From: CANDYO01 sp049653745
GTDB lineage: Bacteria; Pseudomonadota; Alphaproteobacteria; Rickettsiales; CANDYO01
Assembly: GCA_049653745.1 (NCBI GenBank)
Contig: JBASGW010000041.1
Location: forward strand, 1 to 62,807
DNA: 62,807 nucleotides
Direction: 5' to 3'
How positions within the stretch are numbered: position 1 is the stretch's first letter; every line of letters begins with the position of its first letter. The notes beneath the pieces were generated by a model. It did not search any database. It was given only the letters and a program-made list of their open reading frames with translations, and was not told the origin of the DNA. The position numbers and the translations under genes are program-made. Of the stretch, positions 42,984-53,050 are shown piece after piece.

Positions 42984-44492
42984 ATGCAGAATAGTCGGGT
43001 TTTAAAACGCAAATCTTGGTATAATATATTTACCAAAATTGCTGCCGACTTCAATGACAATAAACAATATCTCCTATACAAATATCTACCAACTTCACTA
43101 ATGCTACTACTTTCAGCTTATATTAATAGCTTTCTTAGAGGCGTTAAAGATGCTGTTTTAGTTCCATCTTTGGGAGCAGAATTAATAAGCTTTATAAAAT
43201 TTTATGGCGTTTTTCCTGGCACCGTAATCTTTTTATTATGCTTTACAAAACTTGCAAATATACTAAGTAGAGATAAGTTATTTTATGCTATCACCTCTTT
43301 TTTTGGTGGATTCTTTCTCTTATACGCTTTTGTTCTTAGTCCTTATCAAGAATACTTGCAGCCAGATTTATCTCACTTAATAGAAATTTATCCCAGTTTT
43401 AAATATCAAATTATAATGGTTCAACATTGGACCACTAGCTTGCTTTATATAATGTGTGAAATTTGTGGCACGGTCACCCTTTCTCTTTTATTTTGGCAGT
43501 TTGCCAATGAGCTTTACACTTTACATGAGGCTAAAAAAACTTATGCCTCATTTGGAATTATTGGCCAGGGAGGGATTATTCTTTCAGGGTTAGTTCAATC
43601 AGGAATATCTGAATATTTCAGTCATTCTAACAATGGAGAAATGCTCTGGGACGTAACTTTAAAATGGATGATGTCAACAGTTGCTCTATCAGGATTAGGG
43701 CTAATATTACTTTATAAATGGATCTATAAGAATGTATTCTTTAATCCTGTATTATGCACTAGAAAGCACAGCGGCAATCGTGAGAAAGTAAGCCTTTCTG
43801 TAAAGCAAAGCTTAAAATATGTATTCTCTTCCAAATATCTATGGCTGATTATGCTTATTGTATTTTGTTATGGAGTTGGCGTAAATTTAGTAGAAAGTGT
43901 ATGGAAATATCAATTAAAACAAGTTTACACCACTAAAAACAGCTATAGTGCCTTCATGGGTCAATTTAATATGTATTTTGGAATTGTCTCTATTTTAGTG
44001 ATGGTTTTTGGAACTTATATAATTCGTAAATTTAGATGGTTAATCCCGGCCCTTTACACTCCACTGGGCGCAGGAATAACTGGAGCAACTTTCTTTACTT
44101 TACTCATATTTAAAGATTTATTCGAACCTTTTATCACCTCAATTAACTCTACCGTGCTAATGATGGCTGTTATTTTAGGATCAGCTCAAGTTATCTTATT
44201 TAAGTCACTTAACTATACTTTTGTTGATGCCACTAAAGAAATGGCTTTTATGCCACTAGATAGAGAATTAAGAACAAAAGGAAAAGCTGCTGTAGATGTT
44301 ATTGGCAATCGTTTTGGTAAAGCCTTTGGGGCAATTTCTCAGCAGTTAATGTTCCAATTCATTAATCCTAGTATTGGTGACTTAACTTACGAAATATGTA
44401 TCTTCTTCGTTCTGATTATTACGATTTGGGTTTATAGTGTTTTTGCTTTGAACCGAGAATTCATAAAAATTGCTGACCATGCCGAGCATTAA
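42984..44492 (+). CDS. tlc: Tlc ATP/ADP translocase (nucleotide transporter)
   Basis: A 502-residue inner-membrane carrier of the NTT family found in Rickettsiales, Chlamydiae and plastids; it exchanges host ATP for bacterial ADP or imports other nucleotides. Typical points are the opening LSAYINSFLRGVKDAVLVPSLGAE region, a charged motif after helix 1, FWQFANELYTLHEAKKTYASFGI, and GNRFGKAFGAISQQLMFQFIN near the C-terminus, with about twelve helices. Rickettsiales genomes carry several copies with different substrates; which nucleotide this one moves cannot be told. Its presence is strong support for an intracellular lifestyle. Confidence 0.93.
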   Translation: MQNSRVLKRKSWYNIFTKIAADFNDNKQYLLYKYLPTSLMLLLSAYINSFLRGVKDAVLVPSLGAELISFIKFYGVFPGTVIFLLCFTKLANILSRDKLFYAITSFFGGFFLLYAFVLSPYQEYLQPDLSHLIEIYPSFKYQIIMVQHWTTSLLYIMCEICGTVTLSLLFWQFANELYTLHEAKKTYASFGIIGQGGIILSGLVQSGISEYFSHSNNGEMLWDVTLKWMMSTVALSGLGLILLYKWIYKNVFFNPVLCTRKHSGNREKVSLSVKQSLKYVFSSKYLWLIMLIVFCYGVGVNLVESVWKYQLKQVYTTKNSYSAFMGQFNMYFGIVSILVMVFGTYIIRKFRWLIPALYTPLGAGITGATFFTLLIFKDLFEPFITSINSTVLMMAVILGSAQVILFKSLNYTFVDATKEMAFMPLDRELRTKGKAAVDVIGNRFGKAFGAISQQLMFQFINPSIGDLTYEICIFFVLIITIWVYSVFALNREFIKIADHAEH

Positions 44493-44598
44493 AATCATAT
44501 CATTTTCAGAATAAAAATAGACTTTTATCCAATTAGAACCGTAAGTGCACTTCTTAGTTATATGAATTGATGATGAGCTATAAGTATGAGAACTAATA

Positions 44599-45840
44599 TT
44601 AATTACCAAATCTCTGAGCTATATATTCAACTAAAATCTGCATAAATTCTTTAGCTATATTATCACCTCTTAGAGTGTGAGACTTCTTTCCATCAATAAA
44701 TACTGGCGCCACTTTTTCTTCTCCCGTTCCAGGAAGACTAATTCCAATATCTGCATGCTTACTTTCACCAGGACCATTTACTATACAACCCATAACTGCA
44801 ATTTTTAGCTTCTCAACTCCAGGATAAACACTTACCCAATTCTTCATATTTTCTTGAATGAATATGTCAATATCTTGAGCTAATGACTGAAAATAACTGC
44901 TTGTGGTTCTGCCGCAGCCAGGACAAGCAGAAACTTCTGGAGCAAACTGACGAAAATTTAAGGACTGCAATAATGATTTACAAATTTGCACCTCTTCAAT
45001 TCTAGAACCACCAGGCTTTGGTGTTATTGATGATCTAATGGTGTCACCTATGCCTTGAGACAATAAAATAGCTAAAGCACTGGCAGTGGCAACAGTTCCC
45101 TTTATTCCCATTCCAGCTTCAGTTAAGCCTAAATGCAATGCATAGTCACAATTTTCTGCTAAAGCTTGATATACTGTTACTAAATCAGGTATCTGACTGG
45201 TTTTACATGATAAAATTATTTTGTCTTTACTCATACCCAAATTTTCAGCTTTTTGAGCACTAATTAAACAAGAAGATACCAATGCATCATACATCACTTC
45301 TTTTGCTGATTTAGGAATTTTTTTCTGACTATTTTCATCCATTAATTTTGCTAATAGAGATTGATCTAAACTTCCCCAATTTACCCCTATTCTTACTGGC
45401 TTATTGTGATGCAGAGCAATATTAATCATTTGTTCAAAATGCTTATCTCTTTTTTCACCAAATCCAACATTACCTGGATTAATTCTGTATTTATCTAGCC
45501 CTTCAGCACAATCTGGATAATCTTCTAATAGCTTATGGCCATTATAGTGAAAGCAGCCAACCAATGGTATGTCATAATTTTTTGAGATAATTATATTTTT
45601 AATTTCTCCAACCGCTTTAGCTGCAGCATCATTATTCACTGTGATTCTAACAATTTCTGATCCGGCTTCGTAAAGCTCTATCACTTGATTTGCTGTTGCT
45701 AATGCATCGGCAGTGTCAGTATTAGTCATTGACTGAACAAGTATTGGACTATCGCCACCAATAAAGCTATTACCAACCTTAACCTTATATGTTTGATGGC
45801 GAATAATTTGTTTTCTTTCGTGAATATCTATTTTTTTCAT
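44599..45840 (-). CDS. ispG: 4-hydroxy-3-methylbut-2-enyl diphosphate synthase
   Basis: Iron-sulfur enzyme of the MEP isoprenoid pathway. The 413-residue protein has the TIM-barrel N-terminal part (SMTNTDTADALATANQVIEL, RITVNNDAAAKAV, RIGVNWGSLD) and C-terminal [4Fe-4S] cysteines in CPGCGRTT (about 301-308) and GCIVNGPGE (about 351-359). It is the last of a three-gene minus-strand set behind an SDR protein (4-nt gap) and a small membrane protein. Confidence 0.96.
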   Translation of the reverse strand: MKKIDIHERKQIIRHQTYKVKVGNSFIGGDSPILVQSMTNTDTADALATANQVIELYEAGSEIVRITVNNDAAAKAVGEIKNIIISKNYDIPLVGCFHYNGHKLLEDYPDCAEGLDKYRINPGNVGFGEKRDKHFEQMINIALHHNKPVRIGVNWGSLDQSLLAKLMDENSQKKIPKSAKEVMYDALVSSCLISAQKAENLGMSKDKIILSCKTSQIPDLVTVYQALAENCDYALHLGLTEAGMGIKGTVATASALAILLSQGIGDTIRSSITPKPGGSRIEEVQICKSLLQSLNFRQFAPEVSACPGCGRTTSSYFQSLAQDIDIFIQENMKNWVSVYPGVEKLKIAVMGCIVNGPGESKHADIGISLPGTGEEKVAPVFIDGKKSHTLRGDNIAKEFMQILVEYIAQRFGN

Positions 45841-45844
45841 AATT

Positions 45845-46657
45845 TCAACATTTTAATAATCCTTCCCTGTAACTTGGAAAGGTAAATTTATAATTATATA
45901 CTTCTTTTATTTTTCTATTATCAACTTTCTTACTTGAATTATAAAATCTTTGCATCGATTCAGATAGATTTGCATCTATATAATTTATCATTTCAGGAGG
46001 ATTAACTTTTAATAAGCTACAAGCAAATTCCACAACTTCATGCTGCGCGCAAGGAAAATCATCCGCAAAATTAAATATTTGGTTCAAATTAGGTTTTGTC
46101 ATTAATAAAATTGTTAGCTGAGCAATATCATCCACATGAATTCTTGAGAAAAATTGATTCTCTTTATAAATACGCGCAGCTCTTCCTTCCTTAACCGCAT
46201 CAATAGTAGATCTACCAGGTCCATAAATACTGGATAGCCTTATAATATTCACTGGCGAACCAGATTCTAACCATTGATTTTCAGCAAGCAATCTATTTTT
46301 ACCTGAAGGCTCTGAAGCTTTAGTTTCACTTAGCTCATTCACCCACTCTCCTTGATAGTCTCCATAAACAGCAGTGCTAGAAAAATAACCCACCCACTTA
46401 AGATTAGGCAATTTTTTAATATATTCTCCATAACTTAAGAAAACTGGGTCACCTTGAGCATCTGGAGGGATTGAAATTAAAATATGAGTAATATCATCAA
46501 GAATGGATGAGTTAAATTTCTCTTCATTATTAAATATATATTCATTCTCACCCAAAACTTCTTTGTTTGTGTGGCTACCACTAACTTTCCAACTGCTATC
46601 AAGATTATTAGATATTACTTTAGCGCTGTATCCTAACCCAAAACAAAATAGATGCAT
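45845..46657 (-). CDS. NAD(P)-binding epimerase-like protein (YeeZ type)
   Basis: A 270-residue atypical short-chain dehydrogenase. It starts with a shortened nucleotide loop FGLGYSAKVI, then has YFSSTAVYGDYQGEWVNE, a SDR-like serine and tyrosine region (S92/Y97 area), and IIRLSSIYGPGRS typical of the YeeZ/NAD-epimerase group. The reaction is unknown. It lies 4 nt before ispG and 7 nt after a small membrane protein, so it is probably co-expressed with both. Confidence 0.8.
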   Translation of the reverse strand: MHLFCFGLGYSAKVISNNLDSSWKVSGSHTNKEVLGENEYIFNNEEKFNSSILDDITHILISIPPDAQGDPVFLSYGEYIKKLPNLKWVGYFSSTAVYGDYQGEWVNELSETKASEPSGKNRLLAENQWLESGSPVNIIRLSSIYGPGRSTIDAVKEGRAARIYKENQFFSRIHVDDIAQLTILLMTKPNLNQIFNFADDFPCAQHEVVEFACSLLKVNPPEMINYIDANLSESMQRFYNSSKKVDNRKIKEVYNYKFTFPSYREGLLKC

Positions 46658-46664
46658 ATATATT

Positions 46665-47006
46665 TTAAAATCCTAAACATTCAACAAACTTATTAAAATC
46701 TTCAATTAACGGAGGACATTCATAAGATATATGTTTAACATCTTCCACCACTGTAACTATTAAATCACCGCATTTACTAAAGAATGTTTTTCCATTTTTA
46801 TCTGGCGTATTAAAAACTTTAAAAAAATTATAGACAATTATCATTGCTGGAATTGCAATTGCAGTGTAGAGCCACTTAGTAAATATTCCTGTAACCAATC
46901 CTTTCATTTTACCAAAAATTGACATTATGTTGGATTGATCACCATCATCTCTACCGTTATTGAAATTAAAATTATTATCCATTAAACTTGAACTCCCTGG
47001 TTTCAT
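46665..47006 (-). CDS. Small membrane protein, Rickettsiales-type
   Basis: A 113-residue protein with an Asn/Asp-rich N-terminus (1-27), one hydrophobic segment at about 42-62 (KWLYTAIAIPAMIIVYNFF) and a C-terminal part with four cysteines or so (KCGDLIV, YECPPLIEDF, ECLGF). It resembles small single-helix families confined to Rickettsiales, possibly DUF2670, but I cannot confirm that. First gene of the set leading to ispG. Confidence 0.55.
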   Translation of the reverse strand: MKPGSSSLMDNNFNFNNGRDDGDQSNIMSIFGKMKGLVTGIFTKWLYTAIAIPAMIIVYNFFKVFNTPDKNGKTFFSKCGDLIVTVVEDVKHISYECPPLIEDFNKFVECLGF

Positions 47007-47147
47007 TTATTTTTAATTCTAGCATCACTTTAAATATTTTTACACTTGAAAAAAATAAAAAAAAATTGTATGGCTAAAATAGCATCGCAAAAGTTTATTT
47101 TACAGCGCAATATAATACTAAAAGTAGTCATCATAAAGGAGTGATTT

Positions 47148-47873
47148 ATGAAAAAACTGGCAATTGTAACTGGAGGCACAAGGGGAATTGGCCAAGCAAT
47201 TTCTAAAGATTTACATAATGAAGGCTATTTAGTTGTTGCTAATTATAATAATGATGATGAACAGGCAATAAAATTTTCTCAAGAAACTGGAATTCAAACA
47301 AAAAAATGGAATGTGGCTGATTATGATGCTTGCCAAGAAAATATAGCTCAAATAACAAAACAACATAACTTACCAGTTTCTGTGTTAGTTAATAATGCAG
47401 GAATTAGCCGAGATGGAATGCTACATAAATTAGAAGTAAAAAATTGGCTAGAAGTGATTGATGTTAATTTAAGCTCTTGTTTTAATATGTGTAAAGCTGT
47501 TATCTGTTCTATGCGTGAACATAATTATGGTAGAATCATTAATATTAGCTCAATTAATGCCTTATCGGGCAGAATTGGCTTAACTAACTATTCCGCAGCC
47601 AAAGCAGGTATGCTAGGGCTAACAAAAGCTCTAGCTAAAGAATCAGCTAGCAAAGGCATAACTGTAAATGCTATAGCCCCGGGATATATCTCAACTGAAT
47701 TATTAGCCAATGTTTCTGAAAAAGTAATAGAATCTATCATTGCTGAAATTCCAGTTAAGAGACTTGGAAGACCTGAGGAAATTGCTAGGTTAGTAAAATT
47801 TTTAGCCTCCCCTGAATCGGGCTTTATAACTGGTGAGACCATTTCTATAAATGGTGGCCATCACATGCAGTGA
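47148..47873 (+). CDS. Acetoacetyl-CoA reductase / 3-oxoacyl reductase (PhaB-like)
   Basis: A 241-residue classical SDR with TGGTRGIG (8-15), NNAG (82-85), a catalytic serine in NISSINALSG, and Y148/K152 in NYSAAKAG. The C-terminal ending SINGGHHMQ is characteristic of PhaB, which makes 3-hydroxybutyryl-CoA for polyhydroxybutyrate, rather than FabG. An AAGGAG ribosome-binding site lies 6 nt before the ATG. No PHB synthase is in the window; a CoA-transferase subunit at 55.7 kb handles related acetoacetyl compounds. FabG activity cannot be excluded. Confidence 0.82.
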   Translation: MKKLAIVTGGTRGIGQAISKDLHNEGYLVVANYNNDDEQAIKFSQETGIQTKKWNVADYDACQENIAQITKQHNLPVSVLVNNAGISRDGMLHKLEVKNWLEVIDVNLSSCFNMCKAVICSMREHNYGRIINISSINALSGRIGLTNYSAAKAGMLGLTKALAKESASKGITVNAIAPGYISTELLANVSEKVIESIIAEIPVKRLGRPEEIARLVKFLASPESGFITGETISINGGHHMQ

Positions 47874-47925
47874 TAAGTGGCATAAACTTGCTTCAATAGA
47901 AAAAGTTATCTCTATATGTTATGAA

Positions 47926-48207
47926 TCAATTCTTAGCAGCAGGCTTCTTTTTAGAATCTGATTTAATAATTAATTCTTCTTCTAATTTATTAAGTCTCTT
48001 TTTCATTAACTCTTGCTCTAGGCGAGATTGTTCAAGCATGGCACGCATAACCTCAAATTCCTCTCTTTTAACTAAGTCCATTTTTTGTAAATAGCTTAGA
48101 ATTTTTTCATTAAATTCGTCTTTTAAATCTTTAGCAGCACCAGTTAATGTTGAAACTGCACTGTTTAGAATATTAGAAAAATCTGAATTATTATTTTTAT
48201 TATCCAT
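47926..48207 (-). CDS. UbiK/BMFP-type accessory factor
   Basis: A 93-residue coiled-coil protein: FSNILNSAVSTLTGAAKDLKDEF (about 10-32), then LQKMDLVKREEFEVMRAMLEQSR and a Lys-rich tail. This pattern matches the UbiK/YqiC family, which assists ubiquinone synthesis and fuses membranes in vitro. Divergent from lgt across 76 nt. Confidence 0.75.
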   Translation of the reverse strand: MDNKNNNSDFSNILNSAVSTLTGAAKDLKDEFNEKILSYLQKMDLVKREEFEVMRAMLEQSRLEQELMKKRLNKLEEELIIKSDSKKKPAAKN

Positions 48208-48283
48208 AACTTTTTCCTTATTTTTCTAGATATATAGTGATATAATGTTAATAAAATTATAGCAAAAATTATATTTTATCACA

Positions 48284-49090
48284 ATGGCAATTATTTTCCC
48301 TAATATTGATCCGGTAATATTATCTATTCCTGGAACCCCTTTAAAAATCACTTGGTACTCACTATCTTATGTGTGTGGAATTTTATTTTGCTGGTGGTAT
48401 GTTAAATATCTTAACCGCAAAAACACCATAAACCCTATAGAGCCAAAGCTTATTGATGACCTAATCACTTATTTAATTTTAGGCATAGTTATTGGTGGTA
48501 GGCTGGGATATGTTTTATTTTATGACTTAGATGCAAATATTGCCGACCCTCTTAATGTTTTTCGCACCTATGATGGAGGAATGTCTTTCCATGGTGGTTT
48601 ATTAGGAGTTATTATTGCAGCTTTTGCATTTTGTAAAACAAATAAAATAAAATTTTTGCAAATAATGGATTTAATTGCATGCGCCACTCCAATTGGTTTA
48701 TTCTTAGGAAGAATTGCTAATTTTATTAATGCAGAATTATTTGGACGCTATAGTGATGTTCCTTGGGGAGTTATTTTTCCTGGGCAAGCTCAGGCAAGGC
48801 ATCCTAGCCAATTATATGAAAGCTTTCTTGAAGGCATAGTAATTTTTGCCATTCTATATTTTCTCTATAAGAAAATATATTATTTAAGAGGCATGGCATC
48901 TGGTTTGTTTTTACTGTTATATGCGTTATTTAGAACAATAGTGGAAAATTATAGGCAACCAGATGAACATTTAGGGTTTATTATAGAGCAAATAACTATG
49001 GGGCAATTATTATCGGCCCCCATGGTGATTATTGGATTATTTTTAATTTTTTATAGTATAAAACATAATGAAAATTATAGGCAACATTAG
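48284..49090 (+). CDS. lgt: Prolipoprotein diacylglyceryl transferase
   Basis: Inner-membrane enzyme that adds diacylglycerol to the lipobox cysteine of lipoproteins. The 268-residue protein has seven hydrophobic helices and the signatures GGRLGYVLFYDL, YDGGMSFHGGLLG, LGRIANFINAELFGR and HPSQLYESFLEG. Its end overlaps the MidA-type methyltransferase by 23 nt, which implies translational coupling. Confidence 0.96.
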   Translation: MAIIFPNIDPVILSIPGTPLKITWYSLSYVCGILFCWWYVKYLNRKNTINPIEPKLIDDLITYLILGIVIGGRLGYVLFYDLDANIADPLNVFRTYDGGMSFHGGLLGVIIAAFAFCKTNKIKFLQIMDLIACATPIGLFLGRIANFINAELFGRYSDVPWGVIFPGQAQARHPSQLYESFLEGIVIFAILYFLYKKIYYLRGMASGLFLLLYALFRTIVENYRQPDEHLGFIIEQITMGQLLSAPMVIIGLFLIFYSIKHNENYRQH

Positions 49091-50135
49091 GCAAGAAATT
49101 GAAAAAAACGGAGCAATCTCTGTGGCTCAATTTATGAATGAAGCCATGTATAATATTCATGAAGGCTATTATATTAATAATGACCCTTTGGGCAAAAATG
49201 GAGATTTCATCACCGCTCCAGAAGTTAGCCAATTATTTGGAGAAATGCTGGGAATATATTGCGTAGACCAGTGGCATAAAATGGGATCTCCTCTTAAATT
49301 TAACTTAGTGGAACTGGGGCCTGGACGCGCCACCTTAATGGAAGATATGCTCAGAGCAACTAAGCATGTAAAAGGATTTCATCAGGCTTTAAATATTCAT
49401 TTAGTTGATCGCAATAAACGCCTAATAGAAATTCAAAAAAACAAACTTTCACCTTATAAATTGCCGTTAACTTGGCATGATAAAGTAAATTCTTTGCCTA
49501 ACGATCTCCCCCTAATAATTTTAGCTAATGAATTTTTTGATTGTTTGCCAATTAATCAATATGTTCGTTTTCAAAATATCTGGCATGAGCAAGTTATTGT
49601 TTTAAACGGCACTGAATTTAGTTTTGGCAGAAGCCCTATATCCAGCCAATTAAAAGAATCTCTAAAAATAGAACATCCCAATAGCCAAGATCATTCTGTG
49701 GTGGAAACTTGCTATCCGGCAATTGAGATTATACAAATTTTAGCAGATAAAATTAAAAAAGCTTCTGGATTGCTTCTAATTATTGATTATGGTTATGATA
49801 TAAACCCCTTATATAGAACTAATTACATAAGCAGCTTACAGGCAGTTAAAGACCATCAATTTCACCCTGTTTTTAATGACATTGGCAGAGCCGACCTTAC
49901 CGCTCATGTAGATTTCTTTGCTTTAAAGCAATCAGCTTTAGTGAATGACCTTAAGGTTGAGGGGAGCTTCACTCAAGGAGATTTTCTGCAAAGCCTAGGA
50001 ATTAATTTCCGTGCTGAACTTTTAAAAAGACACGCTTCCCCCACGCAAATTGATGAAATCAATTTAGGCCTTGATAGATTAATCAACCCCAAAGAAATGG
50101 GCAATTTATTTAAAGTTATGGTGGTTAGGGGATGA
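49068..50135 (+). CDS. MidA/NDUFAF7-type SAM methyltransferase
   Basis: A 355-residue protein of the DUF185 family. Features: FMNEAMYNIHEGYY at the N-terminus, GDFITAPEVSQLFGEM, the SAM loop VELGPGRATLMEDML (about 82-96), LANEFFDCLPINQY and LLIIDYGYD. The mitochondrial relative NDUFAF7 methylates an arginine of complex I NDUFS2; a matching role in this bacterium is a family-based inference. The start lies inside lgt (23-nt overlap). Confidence 0.88.
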   Translation: MKIIGNIRQEIEKNGAISVAQFMNEAMYNIHEGYYINNDPLGKNGDFITAPEVSQLFGEMLGIYCVDQWHKMGSPLKFNLVELGPGRATLMEDMLRATKHVKGFHQALNIHLVDRNKRLIEIQKNKLSPYKLPLTWHDKVNSLPNDLPLIILANEFFDCLPINQYVRFQNIWHEQVIVLNGTEFSFGRSPISSQLKESLKIEHPNSQDHSVVETCYPAIEIIQILADKIKKASGLLLIIDYGYDINPLYRTNYISSLQAVKDHQFHPVFNDIGRADLTAHVDFFALKQSALVNDLKVEGSFTQGDFLQSLGINFRAELLKRHASPTQIDEINLGLDRLINPKEMGNLFKVMVVRG

Positions 50136-50344
50136 AACATTCAAACTTCTTTATCTAACAACTTTATATTCTTATCCCCCTTAAATAAATTGAGTTTAAG
50201 CAATTAAGCTAATGATTGTTTGGCAACATTATATGAGTAGTTTAAGTCTATTATTTTTGATAGAGAAAAAATTTTGCTAAAGATTATGAATTATCTGCAA
50301 AGAATTTTTTTGCAATACTAAACTCTCCTTAGCAAATTTAAATA

Positions 50345-52096
50345 TTATTCTTCTTTATTAGCATGCGCAGGCATAGAATATGCAACTTGCTGAGGAACAG
50401 GCACTGGCTTCATTAAGCGCTTAGTAAAAACCTTATCTTTATAGTAGAAAATTTTCTTAGATTTAATTGGCGGAAATGATTCAATTAATAGAATTTGTTC
50501 ATCTCTAGGAAGCGTCATAACTTCTTGAGGAAGCAATAAAGCTCTTTGGGTTTCTGAAATATTAACAGATTTAGGTCCAATATCAATAAACTTATTTTTA
50601 CTATAAGATTCCTGTTGAACTGTTTTATTTCCGCATAACTGAGAGATAAGATTTGCAGTATCATAGTTATTAGCAGAATAAGTTACCCTATATGTGGAGT
50701 TAGAAAGAAAAGAGTTCATACCAGATTCTTCATAGATTCCTTTAAGCTGCTGAGTGTCTTGAATAATTAAGAACAAACGCACATGATATCCTCTAAAATA
50801 AGCAATACCATTCATAAAAGCATCCATTTTACCTAAAGTTGGAAACTCATCAAGCAAGAACATCACACCATAGGGCTCATCTTTGCCAGGCATTTTTCTA
50901 CTTAAAAACTCTGTGGCCTGAATATAAAAAATTTGCATTAGTGGCTGTAATCTTTTTAAGTTATCTGGTGTTAAACCAACATAAACAGTGGTTTTTTCTT
51001 TCTTAAACATTTGAATATTAAAGTCACTGGTTGCAGTTGCTATATCAATCAACGGGTTAGCCCATAATTCAACAGAAGAGTTTAGGGTAGAAATAACACT
51101 GCCCCTCTCTTTGTCAGGTTTTTGCAAAAATGCCGCCAAGTTCATATAACCCACTGGGTGCATCTGTTTCCCTAAAGTATCCATAGCTACAGCTAAATTA
51201 TAAATAACGTCATCACTACGAAGGGTTCTAACTACTTCTCCAAAAGATTTAATCTTTGTGGGGTCAGCAAGAAGATATAACACCACTCCAAGATATAAAC
51301 TTCTTGCTTCATTTTCCCAAAATTCCTGTTTTGGCAGAATAAGACTTGCAAGTTTCTGAACATCATCCACCATTTGCCCTGGCTTAGTGCTAATCCAATC
51401 AAGTGGATTATAGCAATGAGTGTTACCATCTGAATCTGCAGGATTCCAAACATAGCATTTATGTCCTACAGAAGTTCTCCAACCACTAGTAAGATCATAG
51501 TTTTCTAACTTAATATCGTGAACAACAACAGATTCTTCCCAAAAAAGTAAATTAGGGATTACAAAACCCACACCTTTACCAGAACCCGTAGGAGCAAATA
51601 ATAAAGAATGCTGATATCCAGCACTTACAAAATAACCGCTTCCATCTTGTCCAAGCAACATACCAGCTTTACTTCTTAAACCAGCTCTTTCAATATCACT
51701 TGGTTCCGCCCATTTTGCATCACCAAAGGTTTTTTCTTTTTTCTTAAAAAAGTCATACTCTCTTATTTCAGCCCATTTCTTATAAATAATAAGAAAGAAT
51801 AGACCATAACTTAAGGCAGCTATTCCAAAAAACTTAATTAATAAGAATGATTGTGGGGGATAACCCGCAACAATAGTATATGCTTGATTAAAGTGCAGAA
51901 TACTAAAGTTAGTAGAAACCCATTTAACTGCATAAAAGTAAAATAAAATAATACTCTCAGCATTCCAAAAATTTAAGGTAGGTATGATGAACGAAATAAA
52001 AGCCACCATATTGACGTATGTAACCAATAGCAAAGCTATACAACCCAAAAATAATGCAATAAGCCTATTAATAAACGTCTTTAATTTTTCTACCAT
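50345..52096 (-). CDS. virD4: VirD4 type IV secretion coupling protein
   Basis: Hexameric inner-membrane ATPase that brings substrates to the type IV secretion channel. The 583-residue protein has two N-terminal membrane segments (about 12-42 and 85-106), Walker A APTGSGKGVG (168-177) and Walker B MFLLDEFPTLGKMDAF. The all-alpha domain lies between, and the C-terminus is short and Pro-containing. No other vir genes are in the window, as in Rickettsiales where vir clusters are split. It is the last gene after popZ-like and ankyrin genes (24 nt gap). Confidence 0.95.
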   Translation of the reverse strand: MVEKLKTFINRLIALFLGCIALLLVTYVNMVAFISFIIPTLNFWNAESIILFYFYAVKWVSTNFSILHFNQAYTIVAGYPPQSFLLIKFFGIAALSYGLFFLIIYKKWAEIREYDFFKKKEKTFGDAKWAEPSDIERAGLRSKAGMLLGQDGSGYFVSAGYQHSLLFAPTGSGKGVGFVIPNLLFWEESVVVHDIKLENYDLTSGWRTSVGHKCYVWNPADSDGNTHCYNPLDWISTKPGQMVDDVQKLASLILPKQEFWENEARSLYLGVVLYLLADPTKIKSFGEVVRTLRSDDVIYNLAVAMDTLGKQMHPVGYMNLAAFLQKPDKERGSVISTLNSSVELWANPLIDIATATSDFNIQMFKKEKTTVYVGLTPDNLKRLQPLMQIFYIQATEFLSRKMPGKDEPYGVMFLLDEFPTLGKMDAFMNGIAYFRGYHVRLFLIIQDTQQLKGIYEESGMNSFLSNSTYRVTYSANNYDTANLISQLCGNKTVQQESYSKNKFIDIGPKSVNISETQRALLLPQEVMTLPRDEQILLIESFPPIKSKKIFYYKDKVFTKRLMKPVPVPQQVAYSMPAHANKEE

Positions 52097-52120
52097 ATAA
52101 CAAACTCTACTTTATTACTT

Positions 52121-53050
52121 TTAATTTTTATATACATACTGGTCTAATATAGATTCAGCCGCCGGTTGACCTGATTTCTTAGCATAATCTAATGGCGTCA
52201 TTTCTAAATCATCTCTAGATTCTGGGTTTGCGCCCATAGATAATAATAATATTAATGAATCTTTATCTCCTAAAGCCGCCGCATAATGCAACGCTGTTCT
52301 TTGCCTAAAGTTAACTGCATCCACTCTGGCACCCTTACTTAATAAAAGCCTTGCAGCTTGAACTTTATGATTTTGAATAGCATAAATTAATATTGTATCT
52401 CCATTAGCACCCTGCTCATTTATAAATTTATAGTTCTCAAGCAACACCCTTAAACTTTTATAATCATCTTTATTTATAGAATTAATTACCATTTTGGAAT
52501 AATCAGATTCTAAATAAAAATATGGCAAATGAGTGTTTAAATTATCATCAGGCCTATTATAAAGTTCTTTAGGGGGAACATAAATATTATAATTTAATTG
52601 AGATAACTTATTTACTAAATTAGCTTTATTAGCTTCTTCTTTCTGCCTCTCTAATATCACGTCTTCACTATCTTTATTTTCTACAAGTTGAGGAGCCCAA
52701 GAAGAAGACGAAGATTTCTGATTTTTTTTAGAAGATGAATTGTCTTTCTTATTAACTTTAGTAATGTTAGGAGGAATGGTTCCTCCAGCCTTAATAAACG
52801 CGCTATTTTTATTAGGAACATCAGACTTAACGCTTGTTTTTTTCTCTTGATCAAAATTAGCGCTATATGCTGCAGAAATATTTCCACTATTTTTTTTATT
52901 ACTAGCAGCATCTTCAGACAAAGCCGCGGTAACAAATCCTGGCTCATTATAAGGCAGGTTACTTTTTTTAGATGCAGCATGCACATGGGCAACACTTAAG
53001 GTAATTAGTGCAATTATAAATAATTTGTTTTTGTTATTTATGATTCTCAT
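52121..53050 (-). CDS. Exported ankyrin-repeat protein in the virD4 operon
   Basis: A 309-residue protein with a signal peptide (about 1-25, HVHA-A). A low-complexity Ser/Lys/Asn-rich region (30-125) follows, then about three ankyrin repeats at 190-305 (ANGDTILIYAIQNHKVQAARLL, NFRQRTALHYAAALGDKDSL, DLEMTPLDYAKKSGQ, each within longer repeats). Unlike the other ankyrin proteins here it should be exported to the periplasm by Sec. It overlaps the popZ-like gene by 17 nt and precedes virD4 by 24 nt, so a periplasmic accessory role in type IV secretion is a reasonable guess. Confidence 0.85.
   Translation of the reverse strand: MRIINNKNKLFIIALITLSVAHVHAASKKSNLPYNEPGFVTAALSEDAASNKKNSGNISAAYSANFDQEKKTSVKSDVPNKNSAFIKAGGTIPPNITKVNKKDNSSSKKNQKSSSSSWAPQLVENKDSEDVILERQKEEANKANLVNKLSQLNYNIYVPPKELYNRPDDNLNTHLPYFYLESDYSKMVINSINKDDYKSLRVLLENYKFINEQGANGDTILIYAIQNHKVQAARLLLSKGARVDAVNFRQRTALHYAAALGDKDSLILLLSMGANPESRDDLEMTPLDYAKKSGQPAAESILDQYVYKN

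Noticed and set aside
50296..50314. TGCAAA/TTTGCA hairpin after the MidA-type gene
   Set aside because: The 6-bp AT-rich stem lacks a proper T-run for either converging gene. It is too weak to call a terminator.
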